49,227 nucleotides of DNA from Calothrix sp. MO_192.B10. Lineage in GTDB: Bacteria > Cyanobacteriota > Cyanobacteriia > Cyanobacteriales > Nostocaceae. The notes under the pieces are model-generated. The model saw only the letters and a list, made by a program, of their open reading frames with translations. It was not told the origin of the DNA and ran no database searches. This document shows positions 8,398 through 17,889 of the stretch, in pieces. The stretch is taken from contig JASJDS010000081.1 in NCBI GenBank assembly GCA_030065055.1, forward strand, positions 1-49,227. Direction: 5' to 3'. A program made the position numbers and the translations under genes. How positions within the stretch are numbered: position 1 is the first letter of the stretch; every line of letters begins with the position of its first letter.

Positions 8398-9564
8398 CTA
8401 CTTACTTCCTAGGAGCAAGGTGACAAAAGTTTCCTGATGGTAGTAAGTTGAGCCATGAGGCTCTAAGGGAGCAAATTCACCGTAGGTATAAAAACCACAA
8501 ATGGGGATTTCTTGGGGAAATGCTTGTTTAACTAGTTGATATTCTTCCTTGGCTCGTGTTCCTAAAAGCCAACGACGACAGCAACAAGAAAACAGTAAAA
8601 CTGCTTCTGGTGTATTTCCAGGATAAGTTGTTAAAGCTTGATTAAAGGAAGTTTCAGCCGCAGCAATTACTTCCTCTCGACTAATATCTGTCAACTGTAC
8701 TACTGCTTGTTCGGGGATATCTCCCAAGAAATTAATGCTACCCACTTGGGAATTGTGAGTGTTGGGAACCCGCATATAATAGCGATCGCTATCCCCTTCA
8801 TACACTGCTAAGGGATTTTCCGCACTTGGCGGTCGATCACCTAAATATTTTTGATAATATTCAACTGCTGGTTTCCCGTCAATCTCATAGAGAACCGTAT
8901 CCTTAGCTTTGGTGACAATACTCTTGCATCCAATTGGTTGCCAACCACAGGCAATTCCATAGGAAAATAAAATATCTCCAGAAAAAGTTATAATTGGTAA
9001 AGAATCTGTCAGTACGCGATCGCCAAAAAATTGATAGGTGGCTTTAAACCTAAACTGATCCCCCGCAGTACCACCTACAATCGGAACTTCTTCCCCTAAG
9101 GCTAACTTTAATCCCTTGAGAATTCCCTCACCACTAGTGGTTGAACCATCTTGTATGTAACTAGCTGGAACAGCAATACATAATTTGGGAGCGCCATTAC
9201 TTTTTTCATTTACTTGTTCTACTGCTTGTTGAGCAGCAGCAATGGGATTCTCTTTGGCTCCATGTCCCACCCCAGTTTTAATTTCTACAGTATCAGAACA
9301 AAATAACATCAGAGTCAGTGAATCTTGTTGAAATCCCAATACTGAAGAAATTTCACCATCTGTTGTACAGCCAATTAACTCAATTCCTGGAAAAAATTGG
9401 TTAATTTCTTGCAAAATCAATCCATGTTCAAAATCAATAGCTGCGAATAAAATACCTGCTTGGGGCCTTACCTCCCCCAGTTTGCTGCTACATTGTGACA
9501 AAACTTCTTCAACTGCACTTTGAGAATCAGGATCGTCACTATGAGAAATAATAACTTTGAACAT
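8398..9564 (-). CDS. FIST-domain (FIST_N/FIST_C) sensory protein
   Basis: A 388-residue protein with an N-terminal FIST domain (VSQ-like repeat region, LIGCTTDGEISS near 55-75, PIVGGTAGD near 160) and a C-terminal FIST_C domain (residues about 215-370, including VLLFSCCCRRWLLG and GFYTYGEFAP). FIST proteins are intracellular sensors thought to bind small ligands such as amino acids, and are commonly paired with histidine kinases. The histidine kinase gene starts 13 bases downstream, which strongly suggests an operon. I place the start at the ATG at 9564; a GTG three codons earlier (9573) is an alternative. No signal peptide or membrane segment. Confidence 0.93.
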   Translation of the reverse strand: MFKVIISHSDDPDSQSAVEEVLSQCSSKLGEVRPQAGILFAAIDFEHGLILQEINQFFPGIELIGCTTDGEISSVLGFQQDSLTLMLFCSDTVEIKTGVGHGAKENPIAAAQQAVEQVNEKSNGAPKLCIAVPASYIQDGSTTSGEGILKGLKLALGEEVPIVGGTAGDQFRFKATYQFFGDRVLTDSLPIITFSGDILFSYGIACGWQPIGCKSIVTKAKDTVLYEIDGKPAVEYYQKYLGDRPPSAENPLAVYEGDSDRYYMRVPNTHNSQVGSINFLGDIPEQAVVQLTDISREEVIAAAETSFNQALTTYPGNTPEAVLLFSCCCRRWLLGTRAKEEYQLVKQAFPQEIPICGFYTYGEFAPLEPHGSTYYHQETFVTLLLGSK

Positions 9565-9761
9565 TTTATTCACTATTGTATGTTGGTAATTAATAGGTGA
9601 TTACTGATGGTTATGTCATCTATATTTCCCAAAAATACGGCTAACATAACTCTGTATACAAATATACATATACGCGGAAGTCAAAAGTTGACTGAGTATA
9701 GATTTTAGCGTCCAGCACAGAGCTTCGCGGTTCAATAAAAACAGGACTTACGCAGGTGTCA

Positions 9762-9806
9762 CAAGGCGGTTGGTGCGTGACGCTAAGTCTCATTGCACAC
9801 CCTACA
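9762..9806. repeat. degenerate GGTGCG...CACACCCTAC element
   Basis: A short copy of the same palindromic family as at 3908-4013. It lies in the roughly 300-base gap between the FIST gene and the broken toxin gene. I see no gene in that gap. Confidence 0.5.
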
Positions 9807-9869
9807 TTAATTTTCTTTTGACTTTATAAATGGTCTCAATTTTTGATACTTGTTCAGTACTAACAAAAA

Positions 9870-10166
9870 TTACTCATCTTCCAAATTTGGTCTTATTTGC
9901 TGGGAACCATGTATAACAGCAATAATATCAACTTGTTCTAATTGAATATAATAAATAATCCGATATGAACCTTCAATAACTTCTCTAATTCGCTCAGTTT
10001 CAAATTCCGGTACAGTTCTACCAGAAAATGGAAAATTAGCAATTTATTCTGAACGCCTAGTAATGCGATCTACTATTCTAGCTGCGTATTGTGGAGAAGT
10101 TTGAGCAATATAATTATAAATTGCTGAAAGGTTTTCTACAGATGTTTGTGTCCAATAAAATTTCAC
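9870..10166 (-). pseudogene. ParE/RelE-family toxin gene with internal stop
   Basis: Read from a GTG at 10166 the frame gives 98 codons of a ParE/RelE toxin: FYWTQTSVENLSAIYNYIA, then ARIVDRITRRSE, and after the break IANFPFSGR, FETERIREVIEGSYRIIY and VIHGSQQIRP, all in family order. Codon 41 is TAA (10044-10046) where relatives have a Gln codon, so one C-to-T change would restore it. The start overlaps the antitoxin stop by four bases (GTGA), the usual coupling. The rest of the frame is intact, which suggests recent inactivation. The 40-residue N-terminal stub lacks the toxin's RNase or gyrase-binding surface and should be harmless. Confidence 0.85.
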
Positions 10167-10345
10167 TCTAACAATCCAAATTTTTTCCGCAGTTCCTGGA
10201 CAGAAATTAATCTACCAGCTTTACTATCTGCTAGTCCAGCTTCAATTGTCTGGCGGACATAAATTTGGTACATTAAATCATCCCATGTAGAATTTTCTGG
10301 CAGCTTATCAATTAATTTACGAGCCTCTTCTTTAATGTTTTCCAT
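10163..10345 (-). CDS. antitoxin of a ParE/RelE-type module
   Basis: A 60-residue acidic helical protein starting MENIKEEARKLIDKLPE and ending VQELRKKFGLLE. The WDDLMYQIYVRQTIEAGLADS centre is typical of a cyanobacterial antitoxin family found beside RelE/ParE toxins. The start of the toxin frame overlaps its stop by four bases, the arrangement expected of an antitoxin-first operon. The toxin gene downstream is broken by a stop codon, so this antitoxin is an orphan here, perhaps kept because it binds other toxins or is simply recently orphaned. Confidence 0.85.
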   Translation of the reverse strand: MENIKEEARKLIDKLPENSTWDDLMYQIYVRQTIEAGLADSKAGRLISVQELRKKFGLLE

Positions 10346-10416
10346 TATTCATTAACCAAATTCTGCTTGCACATCTATAATCTTAAATTTAACTTATAGC
10401 ACTACGCATTTAGATT

Positions 10417-10517
10417 GTAGGTTGGGTTGAGGTACGTAGACCCGAAGGGGCTTCTCGAAGAGTAACCCAACAAAAACCTACTTGCTGTTGGGTTTGGTTT
10501 CGTTCAACCCAACCTAC
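10417..10517. repeat. GTAGGTTGGGTT inverted-repeat element
   Basis: A 101-base element bounded by GTAGGTTGGGTTGA and TCAACCCAACCTAC, perfect 14-base terminal inverted repeats, with a nested AACCCAACA/TGTTGGGTT pair inside. Relatives occur at 31518-31549 and 39177-39324. Likely a non-autonomous mobile or structural repeat common in Nostocales. Confidence 0.85.
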
Positions 10518-10547
10518 GAAAAGTTAAGTTTTTAGCCGTTGGGAGTA

Positions 10548-11630
10548 TCATTTTCTTGGGTAATTTATATTACCATTATCATCAAACACATTATCAATAT
10601 ATAAGCCAAAACAGTTTACAAATCTTTTGATAAATTCTGCCACAATTGTAGATGAATTTTCGTTTTTATTAATCACCTTACTATATTTGAGTGATGGTGA
10701 AGTTACAGGATATCCAAACTCATAACCTCTCGATGTATATCTTCCTGAAAATAGAGTTGCATTAACTGTACTTGTAATCATAGCAGTTAATAAAATATCA
10801 TTAAATTTTAGTTGCTGTTGCCAGATATTTATTAATCCTTGTATTTGAGTATTAATACTCATAGAAATATCTGTATATCTAAAAACCCTCATTGAAGAAC
10901 TGGGTAGTAAATTTTGCTCTCTACCATATTGAGTATCTTTCCGTACAATTCCTTCTAGACAGACCAAAAATTCACAATGTCCGTTCCTAAAAATTTGAAT
11001 TTTATGACCGAATCCCTCTGTAATACACCTAAAATCTTCATTGACTACTCCATATTCATGCGGTCTTGTATTACGTGTGTTGATAAAGCTAGATACTCCT
11101 GGAGGGAATAAATCATCGTAGCATGAAGGCAATCTCAAATTATTTATGGATTCCAAAAAATGGGAAGTAAGTGGATCAATGCTATCATCAGATATATTTA
11201 GGGGAGTTAGGCAAACTATAATCCATACATAATTACCAGCAAAATTAATCCATTCTTTTTCTCTAGATTCCAGAAAGACTGAATAGTCAATTTTATTGAT
11301 AAAAATTCCGCCTTGCTCGAGCTGATTTGAAACCCATTGTTCATGTTCTGCCTTTATTCGCTTTAATTTTTCAATTGTCCATTTTTCTGGATTTGAATCG
11401 ATTTCACTATGGTGCGTTGGACATAATAATATTAAATTTGGGTATTCATCCCTTGCTTCAGAAGTAAGATTGCTTTCACCACGAGGTCCATTAGGTGAAT
11501 CAGCAACAATATGAGCCATTTCGCCTAGCGTACTTTCTGCACCATCAGTTGTTAACTCTATTTTGCAACCAGGAAAAGCACATCTATTTCCAGAACGACC
11601 CCAAAGTATTTTGACATCTTTAATTTTCAT
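10548..11630 (-). CDS. HNH-domain protein with unassigned C-terminal region
   Basis: A 360-residue protein. Residues 1-80 are an HNH nuclease domain: C17-x4-C22 in NRCAFPGC, GEMAHIVADS with the conserved His40, and NLILLCPTHHSEID with C70, H73 and H74 completing the metal site. The remaining 250 residues, starting at about 110 with IDYSVFLESREKEW, are not a family I can name; they contain alternating beta and helical segments and a FRNGHCEFLVCLEG strand. N-terminal HNH plus a C-terminal sensor is a plan used by several phage-defence effectors, but I see no cyclase or helicase partner nearby. It follows groEL on the same strand with a terminator between, so it probably has its own promoter. 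Confidence 0.8.
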   Translation of the reverse strand: MKIKDVKILWGRSGNRCAFPGCKIELTTDGAESTLGEMAHIVADSPNGPRGESNLTSEARDEYPNLILLCPTHHSEIDSNPEKWTIEKLKRIKAEHEQWVSNQLEQGGIFINKIDYSVFLESREKEWINFAGNYVWIIVCLTPLNISDDSIDPLTSHFLESINNLRLPSCYDDLFPPGVSSFINTRNTRPHEYGVVNEDFRCITEGFGHKIQIFRNGHCEFLVCLEGIVRKDTQYGREQNLLPSSSMRVFRYTDISMSINTQIQGLINIWQQQLKFNDILLTAMITSTVNATLFSGRYTSRGYEFGYPVTSPSLKYSKVINKNENSSTIVAEFIKRFVNCFGLYIDNVFDDNGNINYPRK

Positions 11631-11697
11631 GTTTCTTTTTCCTTCGCGTTCTTCGTATCTTTGTGTTTAAAAAACTCTTCTTCCTTCCCCATTCCAT

Positions 11698-11740
11698 AAA
11701 AAAATAGCCGCCTCCCCAGAGGAAGACAGCCATTTTTTAT
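11698..11740. terminator. groESL terminator, possibly bidirectional
   Basis: A GC-rich stem (AGCCGCCTCCCC with GGAAGACAGCC-type pairing around an AGA loop) flanked by A-runs on one side and T-runs on the other. On the minus strand it follows the groEL stop by about 40 bases and ends in T6. Confidence 0.8.
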
Positions 11741-11777
11741 ACCGAGATGGGCAAAATACCCATCCCAAAAATTAACC

Positions 11778-13451
<1,674 letters not shown>

Positions 13452-13531
13452 TCAATTTGTCAGTTAGAGTTTTAAGTGCTGAGTTAAATAGGAGTAATAA
13501 ATTGATAACTCAGAACTCATTGCTCATAACT

Positions 13532-13843
13532 CTACGAAACGATTGCTAGAATATCTTTTTCTGAAAGCAGTACGTATTCGTCGGTTCCCAACTTAATGTC
13601 GGTTCCAGCGTACTTGGAGTAAAGAACTTTATCTCCTACTTTCACATCCATTGTCTGACGGCTACCGTCGTCTTTGAGCTTGCCTTCACCTACGGAGACC
13701 ACTTCACCTACTTGAGGCTTTTCTTTGGCGGTGTCGGGCAAATACAGACCACCTGCGGTCTTTTCTTCAGAGGCGCTCACTTTCACAAATACGCGATCGC
13801 CCAAAGGTTTTACTGTTGAAACACTTAGAGATACAGCTGCCAT
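13532..13843 (-). CDS. groES: co-chaperonin GroES
   Basis: A 103-residue GroES. Recognisable parts are [12 protein letters not shown] near the start, the mobile loop [18 protein letters not shown] (about 28-45) that docks onto GroEL, and [14 protein letters not shown] followed by the conserved C-terminal ILAIV. Length is usual for cyanobacteria. The ATG at 13843 has a good ribosome binding site (GGAGAA nine bases upstream). The CIRCE operator sits between the promoter and this start. Confidence 0.99.
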   Translation of the reverse strand: MAAVSLSVSTVKPLGDRVFVKVSASEEKTAGGLYLPDTAKEKPQVGEVVSVGEGKLKDDGSRQTMDVKVGDKVLYSKYAGTDIKLGTDEYVLLSEKDILAIVS

Positions 13844-13859
13844 ACAATTTTCTCCAGAG

Positions 13860-13886
13860 TTAGCACTCTCAACTCCTGAGTGCTAA
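13860..13886 (-). promoter_or_regulatory. CIRCE operator (HrcA binding site)
   Basis: Perfect TTAGCACTC - nine bases - GAGTGCTAA, the consensus CIRCE element. It lies 16 bases upstream of the groES start and touches the -10 region, so HrcA binding would block the operon's promoter. Confidence 0.97.
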
Positions 13887-13914
13887 TGTACCTAAGGGCG
13901 GTGTCTAATGGCAA
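13885..13914 (-). promoter_or_regulatory. groESL promoter
   Basis: On the minus strand TTGCCA (-35) and TACATT (-10) are 18 bases apart, and the -10 abuts the CIRCE operator. This is a good group 1 sigma factor promoter. No direct evidence of the start site. Confidence 0.7.
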
Positions 13915-13943
13915 TAAATATTTGTGTACGGGTTTCCGAACTT

Positions 13944-14046
13944 GAACGGGGAACGGGGAATGGGGAACAGTGAACAGGGAACAGGGAACGGGGAACGGGG
14001 AACGGGGAATGGGGAACGGGGAACGGGGAATGGGGAACGGGGAATG
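13944..14046. repeat. GAACGGG heptanucleotide tandem array
   Basis: About 14.5 contiguous 7-base units. Most are GAACGGG, with GAATGGG (four), GAACAGG (two) and one GAACAGT, so variation is confined mainly to positions 4-6. The array lies 30 bases upstream of the groESL -35 box. Such short tandemly repeated repetitive sequences are typical of heterocystous cyanobacteria. Confidence 0.97.
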
Positions 14047-14392
14047 TTTAAGCACGGACCCACCGAGGATTATTGCCTACACAGGATGGAATCAGGATTT
14101 GCCTAATTTGTCTGAAATTAAAAAAATGTAAAAAAAATCTCAGTTTTAAGAGCAACAGCTTATAAATACTTAACGTCAGTAGAGTTTTTCGTTTCCAGCA
14201 ATCTTAAGAGTAGTACCATTGGCGACGCATCAATTTCTGCTACCCATGCTCCAAAAAAGTCAAATGCTCTTCCCTTCTGGCTTCTGGCTTCATATTCCCT
14301 GCTTTGTTGATTGAGACTAACTAGTGGTATATGCTCAATTGGGTTTGCGAACTGGGGAAATTGATATAGAACTGTAATCAGGGAATTAGTAA

Positions 14393-14875
14393 ATGAGTGA
14401 CAACACAGTGACACAATCTCGCTTAGGAATGCCAGAAACCATCAAAAAAAACCCCCGCAGAACCCTCAGTAATTTTGTAGAAAGTTTGCAGCTAACAAAA
14501 GTTGATCGGCATATTTTTATCTGTGCTGACCAAACAACTCCTAACTGTTGCTCAAAACAAACAAGCCTAGATTCATGGCAGTACTTGAAAAAACGGCTTA
14601 AAGAGTTAAAATTAGACTCGCCCCAAGATAATCGTCCTAGTTACATTTTGAGAACTAAAGCCAATTGTTTACGGGTGTGTTGTGATGGACCAATCCTGGT
14701 GGTTTACCCAGATGGTGTATGGTATCGCCAAGCAACCCCAGAGGTCATTGAAAGGATCGTTCAGGAACACTTAATCGACAATAAAATAGTGATGGAGTAT
14801 GCCTTTTTAATTCATCCTTTACCAGAAAGTAATTCTATTTCTGGCTCAAAACTAATAGAGGCTGAATTGCTATGA
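14393..14875 (+). CDS. thioredoxin-like (2Fe-2S) ferredoxin domain protein
   Basis: A 160-residue protein whose residues about 38-140 match the thioredoxin-like 2Fe-2S ferredoxins of cyanobacteria. Likely cluster ligands are C44 and C53 (C-x8-C, in HIFICADQTTPNCC) and C92 and C96 (C-x3-C, in NCLRVCC). GPILVVYPDGVWY and a PEVIERIVQEHL helix are hallmark family segments. The first 35 residues are a low-conservation lead. Electron transfer is the expected role, but partners are unknown. Upstream lies a stretch on the minus strand that is open but shows no coding character, so I leave it out. Confidence 0.92.
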   Translation: MSDNTVTQSRLGMPETIKKNPRRTLSNFVESLQLTKVDRHIFICADQTTPNCCSKQTSLDSWQYLKKRLKELKLDSPQDNRPSYILRTKANCLRVCCDGPILVVYPDGVWYRQATPEVIERIVQEHLIDNKIVMEYAFLIHPLPESNSISGSKLIEAELL

Positions 14876-15241
14876 TTGAGCCTAAGATATTATTGAGTCC
14901 TCAAAATGACCAATAAACCTGATACTTAGTTGGTTTTATCCCCAAATATTTATGTACTAAATCTAAAGGATTATTATTTATTCAGCGTTTTTTAGCCGAC
15001 TACTTTCGATACGATATATAATAGCGCATTATAAATACTATTGCTCTACGTATCCTTACTGGAAATTTGCTGTTGATTTAGTCGCATCTCAGAAGCGATA
15101 ATTGCTTTAGAGAAGTTGATTAAGCTAAGGCAAATGAGGTAAGAAAAGTTACAAAGTCTCAATGATCCAACATAGAGGAAACTACTCAGGAAGTTGATGG
15201 AAAGAAGTGCGACAAGTGCCACTGCTATGAAAGAACCCAGC
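14876..15241. other. intergenic stretch, no gene seen
   Basis: About 365 AT-rich bases between the ferredoxin-like gene and the response regulator. It should hold the regulator's promoter, but I cannot pick out a convincing one, and I see no repeat or RNA motif. Confidence 0.5.
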
Positions 15242-15877
15242 ATGAATAAAGATAACAAAAACCTACTGCTGATTGATGATGACCCCAACCTCATCTTGCT
15301 GGTGAAGGATTACTTAGAGTTTCGGGGATACCAAGTCACCACTGCCGAAAATGGTCGAGAAGCACTGGATATTTTAGAGCAGGATATCCCAGATATGATC
15401 ATCTGTGACGTGATGATGCCGGAAATGGACGGCTACACTTTTGTAGAGCAAGTCCGCCAGAAAGAGCGTACTGGCTGGATTCCCGTACTCTTCCTTTCTG
15501 CTAAAGGACAAAGTGCAGATCGTGTCAAGGGTCTGAATAAAGGTGCTGATGTTTATATGGTCAAGCCTTTTGAGCCAGAAGAACTAGTAGCCCAAGTAGA
15601 ATCCTCTCTCAAGCAAACCATCCGTTGGAAGGAGCATCAAGCTAAGGGAGGAGATAATGGTTCTCGCATCCAAGTTCCTTTTGATGTGCAGTTAACCCCT
15701 ACCGAATTGAAAGTAGTTCAATTCGTGGCTCAAGGCATGGCAAATCGGGAAATAGCGGAAGAGTTGAATGTTAGTCAACGGACTGTTGAAAGCCATGTGT
15801 CCAATATGTTGGGCAAAACTAGTCTTCACAACCGCACCGAATTAGCCCGGTGGGCGATTGAGAATCAAATGGCGTAA
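15242..15877 (+). CDS. response regulator, REC + LuxR-type HTH
   Basis: A 212-residue NarL/FixJ-type regulator. The receiver domain begins LLLIDDDPNLILL with the acidic pair, has the phosphoacceptor Asp near residue 56 in IICDVMMPEMDG, and the switch Lys in YMVKPFEPEE. The output helix-turn-helix is LTPTELKVVQFVAQGMANREIAEEL..RTVESHVSNML near 142-189. It is conserved in cyanobacteria and binds DNA as a dimer when phosphorylated. I choose the ATG at 15242; ATGs at 15197 and 15227 and a TTG at 15194 are in frame but add an unconserved lead. No histidine kinase is adjacent, so its partner is unknown. Confidence 0.93.
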   Translation: MNKDNKNLLLIDDDPNLILLVKDYLEFRGYQVTTAENGREALDILEQDIPDMIICDVMMPEMDGYTFVEQVRQKERTGWIPVLFLSAKGQSADRVKGLNKGADVYMVKPFEPEELVAQVESSLKQTIRWKEHQAKGGDNGSRIQVPFDVQLTPTELKVVQFVAQGMANREIAEELNVSQRTVESHVSNMLGKTSLHNRTELARWAIENQMA

Positions 15878-15887
15878 GTCTCTATTG

Positions 15888-15995
15888 ATTAGCTATTAGC
15901 CGTCAGTATTTATTTTTGTAACTATGACTAGATTGAGAAGACACGCAATCTATGTAATGTACGGCAAAAAACAAAGCTGATAGCTGATAGCTAAT
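15888..15995. repeat. inverted repeat downstream of response regulator
   Basis: Arms ATTAGCTATTAGCCGTCAG (15888-15906) and CTGATAGCTGATAGCTAAT (15977-15995) pair with three mismatches across a 70-base centre. It could fold as a long hairpin ending the upstream transcript, or be a small mobile repeat. Confidence 0.7.
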
Positions 15996-16212
15996 TTTAA
16001 ATCTAATACTACTGTGCCCAAGTCGTAAGTATTAGTACTTTTTTTGATCTGGAGCAATGCAAAATACTACCAATCCTTGAATAAGATGGGATTGAAGGAG
16101 ATGCGATCGCAATTCTGTCACAAGCCACAACCAATATTTCATAAATCATGACTAATCTTTGACAGGTATAATATTATGCTATTTTGGTTGCTCGACCACA
16201 GGTAAATTACTG

Positions 16213-16482
16213 ATGAAAAAGATTAAATTTGTAACTTTTTTTCGCTATCAAGGTAAAATCATGGCTTTGAATCATAATGTACAGAACATTGATGATTTTG
16301 CTATTTTACCAGTAAAGAAATGTGTTCAATATGCATCTTTTCCAGATTTAATGGAGGCTGCTGTTTGTGATCTCAAACACAGACCAGATGGTAAATGGAT
16401 TTGGATTCCAGCCTCCGGGTGGCAACATTCCCCTTTGTCCTGTAAAGAGGAGATAGCCTGTGAACTGGCGTTACAAGACTAG
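16213..16482 (+). CDS. small hypothetical protein
   Basis: An 89-residue protein from the ATG at 16213 (another ATG at 16261 would give 73 residues; the frame also runs back to a TTG at 16159). The N-terminus MKKIKFVTFFRYQGK is basic; the rest contains two scattered cysteines in the middle and one near the end, and a GKWIWIPASGWQHSP segment rich in tryptophan. I do not recognise the family. A large nested palindrome starts seven bases after the stop. Coding status is moderately likely. Confidence 0.5.
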   Translation: MKKIKFVTFFRYQGKIMALNHNVQNIDDFAILPVKKCVQYASFPDLMEAAVCDLKHRPDGKWIWIPASGWQHSPLSCKEEIACELALQD

Positions 16483-16489
16483 GGAAAAA

Positions 16490-16560
16490 TTTAACACTCT
16501 TTGCTCTCATCCCCCGGTTCCGAAGACTCCACCGGGGGACTTCCCGCAAGGAGTGTTAAA
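16490..16560. repeat. nested 71-bp palindrome
   Basis: Outer arms TTTAACACTC (16490-16499) and GAGTGTTAAA (16551-16560) are perfect, and an inner stem TCCCCCGGT (16510-16518) / ACCGGGGGA (16531-16539) is also perfect. It follows the small gene's stop directly, so it may act in transcription ending, or be an inserted palindromic repeat. Confidence 0.85.
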
Positions 16561-17197
16561 CCCAGTGAATGATTTAAAGTATGGTGGTCATAACAACAGA
16601 TCGGGCATTCATTGTAAAAAAAATCTATATTTTTATTACATTATTTAAAGACAAAGATTTTACAAAATTTCATATTTGAGCTGTATATATTTAGGAATAT
16701 GGTTTGATTAAGTAACTGGGTCAAATTAAATATAAAACCTCACCGGCGGGGTGCTAAGGAGAGGGGTGCTGTCAGGCAGTGTGAGGTTCAGTCTTACCTG
16801 ATATCTTGCACGCCTCGTATTAATACTGATTTTTGATATTCTTAATAAACATATATTTTTATCAGCAACACGAAAAATTAGGTTTTTTAGCCTGCGTAGG
16901 CAGGCTTTATTTGTATAGCCTCACCCTTCTAGGGTGCAGGTGCAAGATATGAGTTACATTTAATTACGCCTACCTACTTATTGAACGGAATTAAGTATTT
17001 GTAGGTAAGGTTTTCAAAGGACGTAATGCAATATATATAAGGCTTTGGTGCGTTTGTTTTACCCAACAACATACCCTAGCGTTTTTTCAGAAATCAAATA
17101 TGATTCTTACAGATGTTACTTTTTTGGAATTTTAGGGAACTTTATTACTAGAACCTGGTTGATTTTTCTGTAAATAGCTATTTCTGGGGTAGTTTAT
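16561..17197. other. intergenic stretch with hairpin repeats, no gene seen
   Basis: About 640 bases without a convincing gene. It holds a CCTCACCGGCGGGGTG block near 16739, an AGCCTGCGTAGGCAGGCT hairpin near 16889 followed by a GCCTCACCCTTCTAGGGTG copy near 16918 (a block common in Nostocales), and a degenerate GGTGCG...ACCCTA element near 17048. A structured RNA is possible but I cannot assign one. Confidence 0.5.
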
Positions 17198-17551
17198 ATG
17201 TTCGATGATCCCTTTAAGGCTCCTATCAAACCTCCTACACAATTTGAGAAGGATATAGATGATTTAGTGGAAACTCTTAAGAGAGAAGTTAGCAAGATTC
17301 ATGACCAATATACACTTGATCCATATATGCATCAGTGGATATATGGCAATACAAGGCACAACCAGGAAATGCTGATTTTTAAAAAACTCGCTGATTTACT
17401 AGTACAAGAGTACAGCTCTGAAGGAAATCATAAAAATCTTGATAGTGTAGTTAAGAAATGGATTGATGATATTCAATTATTAGCTTTAAAAACAAAAAAT
17501 TTAAATGAGGTTTTGAAGGAAATAGAAAGCTTAAAAAGTAGAGTTAGTTAA
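17198..17551 (+). CDS. small hypothetical protein
   Basis: A 117-residue soluble, mostly helical and charged protein. It has a TLDPYMHQWIYGNTRHNQEM stretch in the middle (about 40-59) and a Lys/Glu-rich helical end (LNEVLKEIESLKSRVS). I do not recognise the family. No cysteine, no signal peptide and no membrane segment. It stands alone, with repeat-rich DNA on both sides, so it could be an accessory gene. The ATG at 17198 is preceded by TGGGGTAG, a modest ribosome binding site. Confidence 0.65.
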   Translation: MFDDPFKAPIKPPTQFEKDIDDLVETLKREVSKIHDQYTLDPYMHQWIYGNTRHNQEMLIFKKLADLLVQEYSSEGNHKNLDSVVKKWIDDIQLLALKTKNLNEVLKEIESLKSRVS

Positions 17552-17585
17552 CCATAACAAGTACTGAAGAACCAACACATATCTT

Positions 17586-17864
17586 GGGGAGCATCCCAAA
17601 TTTTAAGAATGCGAAAGATGGGTAGGGGCACGGCATCCACAATATTTTGGTGTATACAATTATCTTGCTGATGCCGTGCCCTTACGAAGAATATATGTGT
17701 CGCAAACATTATTTGAATTAGTATAATTTATCCAAATACCCTAGAAGGGTATCGCTACACGGACAAAGCCCACGAAGGTGGGCTTGGTTTGTGTAGCCTC
17801 CGGGCTTTAGCCTGTTAGCGGAGCGGCACGAAGTGCGGGCTTTTTCAAAAATTGGGATGCTCCC
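17586..17864. mobile_element. MITE-like element with terminal inverted repeats
   Basis: The left end GGGGAGCATCCCAAATTTT (17586-17604) is mirrored by AAAATTGGGATGCTCCCC at the right end (17847-17864), with one base missing. Inside are a GGGCACGGCATCCAC / GATGCCGTGCCC pair, an AGCCCACGAAGGTGGGCT hairpin and a GCACGAAGTGC hairpin. No reading frame of note. It ends 25 bases short of the asnS stop codon. Confidence 0.65.
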
Positions 17865-17889
17865 CTAGTTCTTACACCTTTGCTAGAAA

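Noticed and set aside
10548-11630. Cap5-type HNH-SAVED CBASS effector
   Set aside because: The N-terminal HNH fits, but I see no SAVED signature and no cyclase gene nearby.
13944-14046. CRISPR array at the GAACGGG tract
   Set aside because: Units are seven bases with no spacers; a heptamer repeat, not CRISPR.
14160-14414. Minus-strand 84-residue frame upstream of the ferredoxin gene
   Set aside because: No recognisable motif, overlaps the start of a supported gene, and lies in low-complexity surroundings.
15046-15294. Minus-strand 82-residue frame over the response regulator start
   Set aside because: It runs antisense to the conserved N-terminus of a clear gene; shadow.
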